From Oscillospiraceae bacterium (GTDB lineage Bacteria > Bacillota > Clostridia > Oscillospirales > Acutalibacteraceae): a stretch of 64,000 nucleotides of DNA. Below are positions 13,492-21,349 of the stretch, one piece after another; the stretch's first letter is position 1, and each line of letters begins with the position of its first letter. The position numbers and the translations under genes are program-made. Where the stretch lies: assembly GCA_902786285.1 (NCBI GenBank), contig CADABX010000001.1, positions 62,001 through 126,000 of the forward strand, written 5' to 3'. The notes below the pieces were generated by a model. It was not told the origin of the DNA. It worked only from the letters and a program-made list of their open reading frames with translations, and ran no database searches.

Positions 13492-15168
13492 TCACTTCCC
13501 GATCTTCGTCCGGATCAGCTTGAACATTTCAACCAGCCATTTGAAGAACGAGATCAGGCCGGCAAAGATCGCCGCCTTTTTGTCGGTCGCCGGCTGCTGC
13601 ATTTCGTCCGCTGTCCAGTGCTCGGTGTGGCAGTTGTCCTCGGTCATCACCGCCGTGGTCTTGTTTTCGTGGTCATAGACCATGAACTGCGTGAGATCGA
13701 AATCGTCCACCGTATACTGCCGGTCCCCCGTGATCACCGTATAAAGGATGCGCCGCTCCGCGTCGGTGCGCAGCGTGTGCGTGGCGTTTTTGGTAAACCA
13801 GGTGTAGTCCCTATACGGCGCCGTGGATGCATCGATCTGCTTGTCCGGCGAAATGTATTTGCCAAGGCCCGCGGCGGTCTGCGCTTCGATATATTCATCC
13901 GGCAGGGTGTCAAAGATCTTGGATGTGGTTGCGCCGAAGGACGCGCGCTTGACGGACACATATTGATCCGAAACAAGGGCGCTGTCTTCACACAGCGGCA
14001 CCATCTGGAACCCGTATTTGCAAAGGATCGCGAGATTCGTGTCGCTGTCGTCCAGTTGCTGCATCAGCTCGTCCGCGTGCAGCGCGACCTTTTCGTGATA
14101 ATCCTCGATCTTTGCGATGAGCCCGGCGTACTGTTCGCGTTTTTCGCTGCCTTCGTCGCCGAACACATAGGTCAGCGCAGTCTCATAGTCCTCCGGCGTC
14201 ACGCACGACCAGTAGCACGGCATGGTGAAAATCGTGGACAGCGCCAGCGCGGAGGTCGTGCCTTCGATCACCTTGGCATAGATCGTCTTTTTGACGGAAT
14301 CGGTCAGCCTGCCATAAAGGCCGCTCTTGGACAGCAGGTCGATCGTCGCGGTCGCAAAGGCGGGCATATTGAAATCGTCGATCGCCGCTGTGTCGGTGAG
14401 GATCCGGTTCAGCCCGTCCATATCCACACGGAAGCGGCCGCTGATCATCTGGCTGAGGAACTCGGAGCCCTTCGCCAGCGGGGCGAGCATGCCGACGCCG
14501 GCAAGATCGGCTGTGCCGAACTGCTGAATATACGCCATCACCACGTTGCCGCCGAGGCAGGCGGACGCGAGCGCAACCTTGTTCGCGCCGGTCGCAGCCT
14601 TGACATCGTCCACATACGCCTTGAGCTGGCGGGCGTTTTCCATCGGATCGAGCCGCCAGTCGTACCACAGCTGGTAGTCGTACATATCATAATAGCCCTT
14701 GCTGCCCTTCTTGTTGTGCGTGCGGTCATAGGCGACCGTTGCGCGGCGGGCGGAAGAGATGCCGGTGCCGGCGGGCGCGTTGCCGTTGTTGTCGAGCCGG
14801 CTTTCGGCAAACAGGTCGCCGATCTCTTTTTCAAGATGGTCAAAATACGGCTGCCAGTTGTCTTTCAGCAGACCGTCCACCAAAAACGGCATCAGCACGT
14901 TTGCGACGGACTGATACAGTTCGCTGTTGTCCGCTTCTTCGCCGTCGGTTTCGTCCTTGCTTTTGTCAAACAGGCCGAGCAGACCGTTTTCGCTGATCTT
15001 TAAAATCTGTTTGTCGTTTTCGTCATAGATCGGTTCGCCGTCGCCGGCGATGAACACGATGGGGATCTGGCTGCCGACGCAGGTGGGCGTGATCGCCGCG
15101 GCGGACGCCGGCGCCGCCACCGCAAACAGCAGCGACAGGCAAAGGATGATGGAAAGCAGTTTTTTCAT
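13492..15168 (-). CDS. Secreted LCAT-like alpha/beta hydrolase with Cys at the nucleophile elbow
   Basis: 558 residues from the ATG at 15168 (AGGAG seven bases upstream). The signal peptide is about 1-24 (AAPASAAA). PIVFIAGDGEPIYD (about 36-49) resembles the oxyanion region of lecithin:cholesterol acyltransferase-like lipases, and LWYDWRLDPMENARQLKAYV (about 167-186) is the LCAT-type YDWR segment. The nucleophile elbow, normally (I/V)GHSxGG, reads LASACLGGN (200-208), placing Cys204 where the Ser should be. The rest is an alpha-helical lid-like region and an unidentified beta-rich part (about 410-530). The C-terminus (about 530-558) is an aromatic, cationic amphipathic tail (GLISFFKWLVEMFKLI) that may anchor the protein. 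The enzyme may be a thiol hydrolase or acyltransferase on lipids or cell-wall polymers, or a catalytically altered binding protein. Confidence 0.8.
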   Translation of the reverse strand: MKKLLSIILCLSLLFAVAAPASAAAITPTCVGSQIPIVFIAGDGEPIYDENDKQILKISENGLLGLFDKSKDETDGEEADNSELYQSVANVLMPFLVDGLLKDNWQPYFDHLEKEIGDLFAESRLDNNGNAPAGTGISSARRATVAYDRTHNKKGSKGYYDMYDYQLWYDWRLDPMENARQLKAYVDDVKAATGANKVALASACLGGNVVMAYIQQFGTADLAGVGMLAPLAKGSEFLSQMISGRFRVDMDGLNRILTDTAAIDDFNMPAFATATIDLLSKSGLYGRLTDSVKKTIYAKVIEGTTSALALSTIFTMPCYWSCVTPEDYETALTYVFGDEGSEKREQYAGLIAKIEDYHEKVALHADELMQQLDDSDTNLAILCKYGFQMVPLCEDSALVSDQYVSVKRASFGATTSKIFDTLPDEYIEAQTAAGLGKYISPDKQIDASTAPYRDYTWFTKNATHTLRTDAERRILYTVITGDRQYTVDDFDLTQFMVYDHENKTTAVMTEDNCHTEHWTADEMQQPATDKKAAIFAGLISFFKWLVEMFKLIRTKIGK

Positions 15169-15317
15169 AATGAATCTCCTCTTTTGTTTTTTTAGGGGTT
15201 CCATCATCCTCGTTATAGCGAACAATCATGGAATTTGCGTCCAATGAATGTGAATAATTTGTAAACTTTGATTTATGTTTCTTTAAAGGCATCATTCTCG
15301 CCGGTATCTTCTGCAAA

Positions 15318-15347
15318 AGAAAAACGAACCGCAAAAAGCGATTCGTT
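15318..15347 (-). terminator. Terminator downstream of the fucI remnant
   Basis: AACGAACCGC (15323-15332) pairs with GCGATTCGTT (15338-15347) with one mismatch. The minus strand continues into TTTTTCTTTT. It was probably the terminator of the former fucose gene. Confidence 0.75.
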
Positions 15348-15421
15348 CTTCGTGAAGCCAAAGGCCGGGTACCTTCGGACAACAATCGTTTCGGTCGGTC
15401 CTTCGGCAAAGAGACCTGCGC

Positions 15422-15570
15422 TTACTGATACAGCGGGCCATAGGCGGCACAGGCGCGGTAATCGGCGGATTCCGCGTCCTCGGTGCCGAAGCCGGACCAC
15501 GCGTGCGGGCGGAAGATACGGCCCGGCGGCCGTCGATGACGGGTCGGATGCCGATCTTCGGATATAACAT
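15422..15570 (-). pseudogene. fucI: Collapsed L-fucose isomerase (fucI): both ends kept, middle lost
   Basis: A good AGGAGG and an ATG (15570) start the exact N-terminus of Fuc[17 protein letters not shown]. The reading frame then shifts at about 15523, and in another frame the sequence encodes the last about 30 residues of Fuc[15 protein letters not shown] followed by [13 protein letters not shown] and a stop at 15422-15424. E. coli FucI begins [12 protein letters not shown] and ends with RPSAWAAHG...DYRACQNYGPLY, so the two ends are unmistakable. About 540 internal codons are gone and the remnant is 149 bases, not a multiple of three. The junction lies in GGCCGCCGGGCCG, a short GGCCG direct repeat that suits a slippage or recombination deletion. 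Its ribosome binding site and a terminator survive. An assembly artefact should be excluded. Confidence 0.85.
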
Positions 15571-15661
15571 GATGATACCTCCTGTGTTTAAAAAACTGAT
15601 AGGGGTATGCTTTTTCTTTAATTATACCACGTTTCGGGGCAAAAGCAATAGAACACACAAC

Positions 15662-15691
15662 AAAAAGCGGCCCCGCGGAGAAGCGGAGCCG
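15662..15691 (-). terminator. Terminator of the 29-residue peptide gene
   Basis: On the minus strand GGCTCCGC pairs with GCGGGGCC (one T-G), followed by GCTTTTTG. It lies 13 bases after the peptide's stop. Confidence 0.8.
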
Positions 15692-15704
15692 TCCTTGCTG
15701 ATTC

Positions 15705-15794
15705 TTATCTGTTGAACAAAAAGAATAAAATGCTGACAAAGAATGAGCCGATCACGTCAGCGATGCCATCGAAGAATGATTTGATTTCGTTCAT
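15705..15794 (-). CDS. 29-residue hydrophobic/amphipathic peptide
   Basis: A complete small gene too short for ordinary gene calling: promoter TTGTAA-N17-TATAAT (15825-15853), ribosome binding site GAGGGGG six bases before ATG (15794), an open frame of 29 residues ending TAA (15705-15707), and a terminator. The peptide has a short charged start ([19 protein letters not shown]) and a strongly hydrophobic end (SILFFLFNR); residues 7-27 could form a membrane helix with one amphipathic face. It resembles type I toxin peptides or phenol-soluble-modulin-like peptides in length and make-up, but I see no antisense RNA promoter on the other strand. It is next to the AIPR defence gene and the fucI scar. 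Confidence 0.7.
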   Translation of the reverse strand: MNEIKSFFDGIADVIGSFFVSILFFLFNR

Positions 15795-15824
15795 GATTAT
15801 CCCCCTCATTTTTAAGGTAAATTC

Positions 15825-15853
15825 ATTATAGTATCATTATATGTAAATTACAA
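15825..15853 (-). promoter_or_regulatory. Promoter of the 29-residue peptide gene
   Basis: Minus strand TTGTAA, 17-base spacer, TATAAT, about 30 bases before the peptide ATG and inside the gap after the AIPR gene. Confidence 0.75.
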
Positions 15854-15904
15854 GTGATTACTCTTCAGAAAAAATTAGCCAGCTTGGAGAGTAAAATAAC
15901 AAGG

Positions 15905-17671
15905 TCAGTTACGCTTTAGAATATCAATGCTGTCTCTTAAATCTGTCATATACTTCCTTCGATATTGTTTAATAAAGAATGCAACTATATCACTCCAATA
16001 TCTACTATCTGTCTTCAAATAATTGCTAATACTCGTTGTCTGCCCTTTATCACGACACAACTCATATGCTTCAGTAATAACACCAATTAAACTAAGAATG
16101 ATTTGTTCGATTTTCGAATCCAAATCATCTGCAGTATAATTGGAGATATTGCCGCCATATGTGAACGGAACTGTGTTAACAGATTTGGGGTCATTTAGTA
16201 AATCTTCTTCTGTAATATCTCCGTTTACAAGTCGATAACACACACCAATTAAAGCAAAAATAGCTTGCTTACCATTTAAGAATGTTTCCTTTTGCCCTTG
16301 TGTTAGCCCACCAGCCTTATACTTATTTTCAACCAGTGCATACTTTGCATTCAACTTTACCAAGTCAATGAGGAAGCTTTTCTTATTTGGATCTTTTTCA
16401 TAGTTTACTTTAAAAATCTTATCATATGTACTTGGAGTATCGAACATTTTCTTTTTGCCAGATCTTGCTGTTCCAGGCATTTGGAACGCAAAAGACAGAA
16501 CAATCTGTCCAAGTTCATCATTTTTGATAGAGTAAGTATTCTTTTTCTTGGACTTGAACCCGCGCTTGATTTCCAAATAAATGTCTTCCTGCTGGAGCCA
16601 CTTTCCAAGGCGAACCATTTCCGGAGCATTAGATTTTAAATCCCTTGGATAAATGGGCTTTTGTGAGTTGGTAGCCTCCGCAATCCTAGCATAAAACTGT
16701 GTATCTTTTGAATCGTCTTTAGTTGCAACAATTTTACAAGGAATATAAAACTCTTTCGTGTTTGTTCCTTTGTATGTGCTAATCAATGTTGTTGTTTGTC
16801 CACCATTAACAATCGAAAAGTTTTCCAATTTAATCACATCACCATCAAAATCGTAATCCGTACAAGCAATAATGATTCCATTGTTCAAAAACCAAAAGTT
16901 TTCACGGTCTTGATCAAGCGTTCGTTTCACCCCATCGTCAACAGTTTTATTCTTAATATATTTTCTAATGTTAAGATCAAACAACCCCGCGCCAGCAAAC
17001 TTGTTGTAAAGTTGAACTATTGAGATTGAAGAAACATTGCAAAAGACACCTTCAAGATCATCTGACTCATATTCCAAAAAATTATTTGGTCTATCTAACT
17101 TAAGTTTAGCAAATTGAACAGTGTTAAGTGCTTCTTGTGCCCGCTGTATCGCTTTTTCAATATCATCTGGAGAATACAACACCACTGCATCGGTTGGAAA
17201 ATCGTGATGTGTGTTGGCTATTTTTTTATTTGCGGCGTTTATATCAATTGGTGCAGATGTAAAAACATGGTATTCAATGTTATCCGCACTATCATCTGGC
17301 AGTCTGTCCATCGCATTTTGTAAAGCTTTTTTTAGCTGGTCATTATAGTTTCCAGTATGAGCTCGTTTAAAATTCTGAACAGTACTATACATTTTCCCAA
17401 GTTCTGCAATAATCTGATCAAAAGATAGCGCAGATGTATATTTTGATTGACAAATAATCAATTTACTTTCTTCTTCATCATAGTATAAGAAGTCCACGCC
17501 TCCATCATTTGCACCATCGGTAACCAAATCAATCTGATCAATGTAATCAACAGAAAAAATGTATTTTAATAATAAATGGCTAAAGGCACGATCATCAGAA
17601 ATGCTTCCATTCTTTATCTCTTTAATAGCTTCCTTTGCAACCTTGATCTGTGATTTAATTAATTCACTCAT
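15905..17671 (-). CDS. AIPR family abortive-infection phage-resistance protein
   Basis: 588 residues from the ATG at 17671 (GGAGG at 17682-17686); an in-frame ATG nine codons earlier lacks a ribosome binding site. The N-terminus (about 25-80) has a restriction-endonuclease-like core: TDGANDGGVDF (Asp60) followed by LIICQSKY (Gln75, Lys77), the D...QxK form of the PD-(D/E)xK site found in AIPR/Mrr-like nucleases. The rest carries the AIPR hallmark FWFLNNGIIIACTDYDFDG...FSIVNGGQTTTLI (about 260-300). Family knowledge: AIPR proteins act in abortive infection. The gene is clearly AT-richer than its neighbours and uses AT-ending codons, a sign of acquisition by transfer. It stands alone, with no methylase or antitoxin beside it. 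Promoter TTGCAT-N16-TATAAT at 17713-17740. Confidence 0.9.
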   Translation of the reverse strand: MSELIKSQIKVAKEAIKEIKNGSISDDRAFSHLLLKYIFSVDYIDQIDLVTDGANDGGVDFLYYDEEESKLIICQSKYTSALSFDQIIAELGKMYSTVQNFKRAHTGNYNDQLKKALQNAMDRLPDDSADNIEYHVFTSAPIDINAANKKIANTHHDFPTDAVVLYSPDDIEKAIQRAQEALNTVQFAKLKLDRPNNFLEYESDDLEGVFCNVSSISIVQLYNKFAGAGLFDLNIRKYIKNKTVDDGVKRTLDQDRENFWFLNNGIIIACTDYDFDGDVIKLENFSIVNGGQTTTLISTYKGTNTKEFYIPCKIVATKDDSKDTQFYARIAEATNSQKPIYPRDLKSNAPEMVRLGKWLQQEDIYLEIKRGFKSKKKNTYSIKNDELGQIVLSFAFQMPGTARSGKKKMFDTPSTYDKIFKVNYEKDPNKKSFLIDLVKLNAKYALVENKYKAGGLTQGQKETFLNGKQAIFALIGVCYRLVNGDITEEDLLNDPKSVNTVPFTYGGNISNYTADDLDSKIEQIILSLIGVITEAYELCRDKGQTTSISNYLKTDSRYWSDIVAFFIKQYRRKYMTDLRDSIDILKRN

Positions 17672-17712
17672 CTCAAATCGTCCTCCATTATTCGACATAT
17701 AATGACAGTTTT

Positions 17713-17740
17713 ATTATACAAGAATCGAGAAAAAATGCAA
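17713..17740 (-). promoter_or_regulatory. Promoter of the AIPR gene
   Basis: Minus strand TTGCAT, 16-base spacer, TATAAT, about 40 bases before the ATG at 17671. Confidence 0.7.
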
Positions 17741-17825
17741 TAGTGAAGTTACAATTCAAAACAAACAGAGAGAGTCAGAACAACAAAACGAACCTTGATT
17801 TGGTTCATTCATTGCCTTCATAATC

Positions 17826-17860
17826 AAAAAACATCCCCGGCATTCCGCTGAATGTCGGGG
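17826..17860 (-). terminator. Terminator of the MBL-fold gene
   Basis: CCCCGGCATTC (17835-17845) pairs with GAATGTCGGGG (17850-17860) with one G-T pair. AAAAAA at 17826-17831 gives the minus-strand U-tract. Confidence 0.88.
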
Positions 17861-17880
17861 ACTTCTTTTTATATGTTATT

Positions 17881-18903
17881 TCAGCTTTGCATCTGCCCGT
17901 AATAATCGATCTTGCCGCCGTCGCCGAGCACAGCCAGCACCCCGTTTTCCTTGCCGGTGCTGTAAAACGCCGGGCTGCAGATCCGTTCGATCCGCGCGAG
18001 CGTCGTGCGGTCCATGCTCTCAAACCGGTTGGTGATCACGCAGGTTGTCGGCGACAGGGTGCGGATAAACTTTGCGCTGCTCGAGCCACCGTAACTGTGG
18101 TGGCCGACCTTGAGCAGATCGATTTTGCCGATTTGCGGCGCCAGGCGACTTTCATCGCCGGAGTAGTTGTCCAAGTCGGCGGCGAGGAACACGCGCGTGC
18201 CGTTCTTTTCCACCAGCAGGCACAGCGACTGGTCGTTTTCGCCGACCTTCTTGCTGCTGACCGGGTCGGTTGTGTTCACCATCGTCAGCGTCAGGTTGCC
18301 GAACCGAAACGGCTGATCGCTCGGCTCGGAGATGATCGGCACATTTTTCGCCTGCAGCGCCTCCACCATCTGGTCATAGACCTCCTGGTTGTCCCATTCC
18401 GCAATCTCGTTTTCGCGGATCTTCGACGCGTCATATTTTTTCAAATAAGCCTTGCCCACCGTCACATCCGGATCGGCAATGATGGTGTCGAAGCCGCCCA
18501 GATGGTCGGAATGGCTGTGGGTGCCGAGCACAAAATCGAGGTGCACTTTTCCGTTTTCGTCGGCCGCGTGCTGCTTGAGATAAGCGAGCACCTCCTGCTC
18601 AAAGCCGGGCAGCTCCAGTCCCGGAAAGCCGCGCGGATTATCGGTGTCCTCTCCGGCGTCAACCATGGCAAAATGGCCGTCGCTTTCCAGCAGGATCGCG
18701 TCGGACGAGCCGGTGCTCAAAAAGTGGATGCAGTCCGAACCTTCGACAGCAGCTTGCGAAGCGGCGGGCAGCAGATCGCCGTCCAGTTTTTGTGCGAGTT
18801 GTTTTTTTGCCGATGCACCGCGCAGCGCGATGATACCGCAGACAGCGGCGCAGCATATAACAGCAGCGGCAACGACCGCAACGATGATTTTGGTTTTCGA
18901 CAT
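17881..18903 (-). CDS. Exported MBL-fold (ComEC/Rec2-like) hydrolase
   Basis: 340 residues from the ATG at 18903, set by GGAGGAG six bases upstream. One N-terminal membrane segment (about 5-28, IIVAVVAAAVICCAAVCGII) suggests an anchored outside enzyme. The metallo-beta-lactamase core starts at CIHFLSTGSSDAILLESDGHFAMVD (about 58-82), has the metal-binding THSHSDH (128-134), an ADLD (about 253-256) and a KVGHHSYGGSS (about 275-285), all in the order seen in the C-terminal domain of ComEC and in stand-alone ComEC-like hydrolases. Family members hydrolyse phosphodiester bonds of DNA or phospholipid-linked substrates; competence, nutrient-DNA use or cell-wall choline work are all possible. It has its own promoter (TTGCGA-N18-TATACT) and terminator. 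Confidence 0.88.
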   Translation of the reverse strand: MSKTKIIVAVVAAAVICCAAVCGIIALRGASAKKQLAQKLDGDLLPAASQAAVEGSDCIHFLSTGSSDAILLESDGHFAMVDAGEDTDNPRGFPGLELPGFEQEVLAYLKQHAADENGKVHLDFVLGTHSHSDHLGGFDTIIADPDVTVGKAYLKKYDASKIRENEIAEWDNQEVYDQMVEALQAKNVPIISEPSDQPFRFGNLTLTMVNTTDPVSSKKVGENDQSLCLLVEKNGTRVFLAADLDNYSGDESRLAPQIGKIDLLKVGHHSYGGSSSAKFIRTLSPTTCVITNRFESMDRTTLARIERICSPAFYSTGKENGVLAVLGDGGKIDYYGQMQS

Positions 18904-18948
18904 AGTTGACTCCTCCGATCCAAACTTGCAAGGCAAGCGTCTTCAGCC

Positions 18949-18978
18949 AGTATAGCATATTTTCTCTTGTGTCGCAAG
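18949..18978 (-). promoter_or_regulatory. Promoter of the MBL-fold gene
   Basis: Minus strand TTGCGA, 18-base spacer, TATACT, about 45 bases before the ATG. Confidence 0.6.
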
Positions 18979-19053
18979 TCAATGCCGCTTTTTTTCGCAA
19001 CCGAAAGCCGCACGCCTGTCTGCTTTCTCCGGCGGCAAAAGTCGGGACATTGC

Positions 19054-19091
19054 GGAGAAAAAACAAAAACGACCCGCAAAATGTGGATCGT
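19054..19091 (-). terminator. Terminator of the tRNA-Thr gene
   Basis: On the minus strand ACGATCC pairs with GGGTCGT (one T-G) and runs into TTTTTGTTTTTT, a few bases after the tRNA 3' end. Confidence 0.7.
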
Positions 19092-19095
19092 TCGT

Positions 19096-19171
19096 TGGAG
19101 CTAGTAGTCGGACTCGAACCGACGACCTGCGCATTACGAATGCGCTGCTCTACCAACTGAGCCATACTAGC
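19096..19171 (-). tRNA. tRNA-Thr (anticodon CGT)
   Basis: A full cloverleaf on the minus strand: acceptor GCTAGTA/TACTAGC, D arm with GGCTCAGTTGGTAGAGC, anticodon stem GCGCA/TGCGC around TTCGTAA (anticodon CGT, reading ACG), T arm GTCGG-TTCGAGT-CCGAC, discriminator T and an encoded CCA. A sigma-A promoter lies about 30 bases upstream and a terminator directly downstream. A spurious open frame running through it is not a gene. Confidence 0.97.
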
Positions 19172-19198
19172 ATGTCAACTTCTCGCTGACAGGATTGA

Positions 19199-19227
19199 AT
19201 TATAACATAAAACTTTGCGCTTGTAAA
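19199..19227 (-). promoter_or_regulatory. Promoter of tRNA-Thr
   Basis: Minus strand TTTACA, 17-base spacer, TATAAT, ending about 28 bases before the mature tRNA. Confidence 0.8.
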
Positions 19228-19280
19228 GAGGTTCCCGTGAAATTTTTCTTTCGCTGCGGAAAAATCTCAGGCGCCGTTCT

Positions 19281-20264
19281 TTACTCGCACGCCTTTTGCT
19301 GGCGCACGTCGCGGCCGTAAAACTGCAGCAGGTCGCAGGTACCGAGAATGCGCGACATCAGCCGCTGGGAATACTTTGCCTCCAACTCCTGCGCCGTCAG
19401 GTTGGTGGAAAAAATCGTCGGCAATCCGTCGTTCATCCGCTCGTTGACCAGCCGGTACAGCGCAGACACGGTGAACGATGTCGCCATCTCCGTGCCGAGA
19501 TCGTCGATCACCAAAAGATCGCTGCGATACAGATCCTCCTGCAGCGCGTCGTCGCGGTTGTTGCGGTCGAAGTGGTCCTTTTCCAGCCGGTCAAGGATAC
19601 CCTGCGCGCTGTCGTAATAGACATTGAACCCGCGGTCGATCACCCGGTTGACCACGGCGAGCGACAGGTGCGTTTTGCCAAGGCCGGTTTTGCCCATCAT
19701 CAGAAGACTCTTCGACTGCAGAGAAAACGTATCGGCATAGGATTGCAGATAGTCGCTGATACGGCGCATAATTTCGCGGTGGCTGCGGCCGAGCGCCGGG
19801 TCGGGTGTATCGCTGTAATAGCGCAGGGAAAACGTTTCAAACGTGCATTTTTTCAGCTGTGCGGCGCCCTTGATGTTCTCCTTTGCCGTTTGGCGGATCA
19901 GATCGAGATAACAGGTGCAGTAGTAGTTGCCGTGGGTGCCGGTGTCCTTGCAGATCGGGCAGGTATAGACATTGTCAAGATAATCCGGCGCATAGCCCAT
20001 GTCCTGCAGCAGCTTGGCGCGCTGCTTCTGTGCATCCAGATTGCGCTGGGACAGCGCGGCGATCTTTTGCTCCACCTGCTCGCCACGGCAGGCAACCTTG
20101 ATCAGCTCGGCGCCGCAGGCCGCCATTTCGCGCTCCGTTTCCAGAATTGCCGGACATTGCGCGGCAATCTCGGCGCGGCGCTGCTGCCCCAGCCGCTCCG
20201 CTTGTGCGCGACGCTGATCGAGCGCTTCCTTCGCCTGTTGATAGACGCTTCGTTTATAGGCCAT
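19281..20264 (-). CDS. DnaC/DnaI-like AAA+ helicase-loader ATPase
   Basis: 327 residues. The N-terminal half (1-100) is a charged, probably coiled-coil helicase-binding region. A zinc-type cluster follows (Cys102, Cys105, Cys116, Cys118 in CPICKDTG...YCTCY), then the AAA+ core with Walker A GKTGLGKTHL (191-200), Walker B LLVIDDLGTE (250-259), sensor-1 IFSTN (about 285-289) and an arginine-finger region SQRLMSRILG. This is the layout of Firmicutes DnaI-type loaders, which place the replicative helicase at origins and restarting forks. CAGGAGG lies before the ATG. It follows the DnaD-like gene by 17 bases, so the two form a helicase-loading operon. Confidence 0.93.
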   Translation of the reverse strand: MAYKRSVYQQAKEALDQRRAQAERLGQQRRAEIAAQCPAILETEREMAACGAELIKVACRGEQVEQKIAALSQRNLDAQKQRAKLLQDMGYAPDYLDNVYTCPICKDTGTHGNYYCTCYLDLIRQTAKENIKGAAQLKKCTFETFSLRYYSDTPDPALGRSHREIMRRISDYLQSYADTFSLQSKSLLMMGKTGLGKTHLSLAVVNRVIDRGFNVYYDSAQGILDRLEKDHFDRNNRDDALQEDLYRSDLLVIDDLGTEMATSFTVSALYRLVNERMNDGLPTIFSTNLTAQELEAKYSQRLMSRILGTCDLLQFYGRDVRQQKACE

Positions 20265-20281
20265 GATGACGCCTCCTGTTG

Positions 20282-21334
20282 TTATTGTTTCGGTAGGTTC
20301 AGATCCTCCAGCCCAATGGCGCGTTTGCTGAACGCCTGCAGATCATAGGACGCATCGGAGGAAAAGACGCTTTCCCCTTTGCTGCCGCGCGGCGGTTTGG
20401 GCTCTTTTTTACCGAAACGCTGCGCACTCCATTGTTCCTGCGCCCGCTGCGCGTCGGCAGGGGTTTTCACCCCGCCCTTTTGCCACGATTGCAGCACGCG
20501 ATCCATATATTCGAGGCTCAGCTTGTTCGTGTTGTCGATACAAATCTCATACGCCAGTGCGATCATCTCATCCGAAAAGCCCATATCGCGGCTCCAGGAG
20601 AGAAGATAGCGCTTTTGCTTGGCGGTCGGGTTGCGGTTTTTGGCACCGGTCAGATCGCGGAAACGGGTCCACACGGTGTCGGTCGTATGCTGTTCGCGGA
20701 TATAGTCCTCGGCGCTTTCCAGCGAATCGATTTCTTTTTCGCTCCATTCCTTGCCGATGGAGGCAATGTATTTATAACCGGTTTTGCCTTTGGATTTGGC
20801 ATATTCCAGCAGCATGAGAATCACTTCGACCGGCAGATCGTAGGTGTCGTGCAGCATGATGAGGATCGACTGGCCCTCATAGCCGATGGTCTTGCCGAGC
20901 TTTTGCTGCGCTTCCTGAAAGAGCACCTTGAAATCTTCGCATTCCTGCAGTCGGATCGCAATCTGTTCGTGCGTCGGGCGCGACAGCGGCAGATCGGGCG
21001 CAGCCTTCTTTTCGATGACAGGCTCCGCCGGCTTTGCAGCGGCAGGTGCAGCCGGTTGCTGCGGCGCCGGGTTCGGTTTCGGCAGCGACGCCGATTCACC
21101 AGCTGGCAGCAAGATGCCCTGCTGTTGCCAAAACACCATCGCGTCGGCCACATCGGCTTTGTCGCGCTTGAGCGCTTTTGCAAGCTCCTCCACCGAAAGC
21201 GCTTCGCCGCGGCACAGCATCAGCAGCAGCGCCTTGAGCGCAGTCGGCGACGCAAGCAGCAGATTGTCTTCCACCACAGCCTTCGGCACGGCAAAGATCG
21301 ATGCGTATGCCGCCGGGTTGATTTGATAGTCCAT
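20282..21334 (-). CDS. DnaD/DnaB-type primosomal protein with two DnaD domains
   Basis: 350 residues. The N-terminal winged-helix region (about 1-78) ends in a Pro/Ala-rich linker (PQQPAAPAAAKPAEP). Two DDBH2 (DnaD-like) domains follow: one at about 125-195 containing IGYEGQSILIMLHDTY...YIASIGKEW, the other at about 225-290 containing RYLLSWSRDMGFSDEMIALAYE and the YxxxILxxW-type end LEYMDRVLQSWQKGG. Family knowledge: such proteins remodel origin DNA and recruit the helicase loader. Pairing with the DnaC/DnaI-like ATPase directly downstream supports this. In Clostridia one protein often does the work of both B. subtilis DnaD and DnaB. Confidence 0.92.
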   Translation of the reverse strand: MDYQINPAAYASIFAVPKAVVEDNLLLASPTALKALLLMLCRGEALSVEELAKALKRDKADVADAMVFWQQQGILLPAGESASLPKPNPAPQQPAAPAAAKPAEPVIEKKAAPDLPLSRPTHEQIAIRLQECEDFKVLFQEAQQKLGKTIGYEGQSILIMLHDTYDLPVEVILMLLEYAKSKGKTGYKYIASIGKEWSEKEIDSLESAEDYIREQHTTDTVWTRFRDLTGAKNRNPTAKQKRYLLSWSRDMGFSDEMIALAYEICIDNTNKLSLEYMDRVLQSWQKGGVKTPADAQRAQEQWSAQRFGKKEPKPPRGSKGESVFSSDASYDLQAFSKRAIGLEDLNLPKQ

Positions 21335-21349
21335 GTCTTTTTCCTTCGT

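Noticed and set aside
15268..15567. Plus-strand frame of 99 codons over the fucI remnant
   Set aside because: No ribosome binding site or motif; the minus strand shows the FucI ends.
18659..19165. 168-codon minus-strand frame beginning MAQLVEQRIRN
   Set aside because: Its start is a translated tRNA-Thr gene, a well-known artefact, and the rest is out of frame with the MBL-fold gene.
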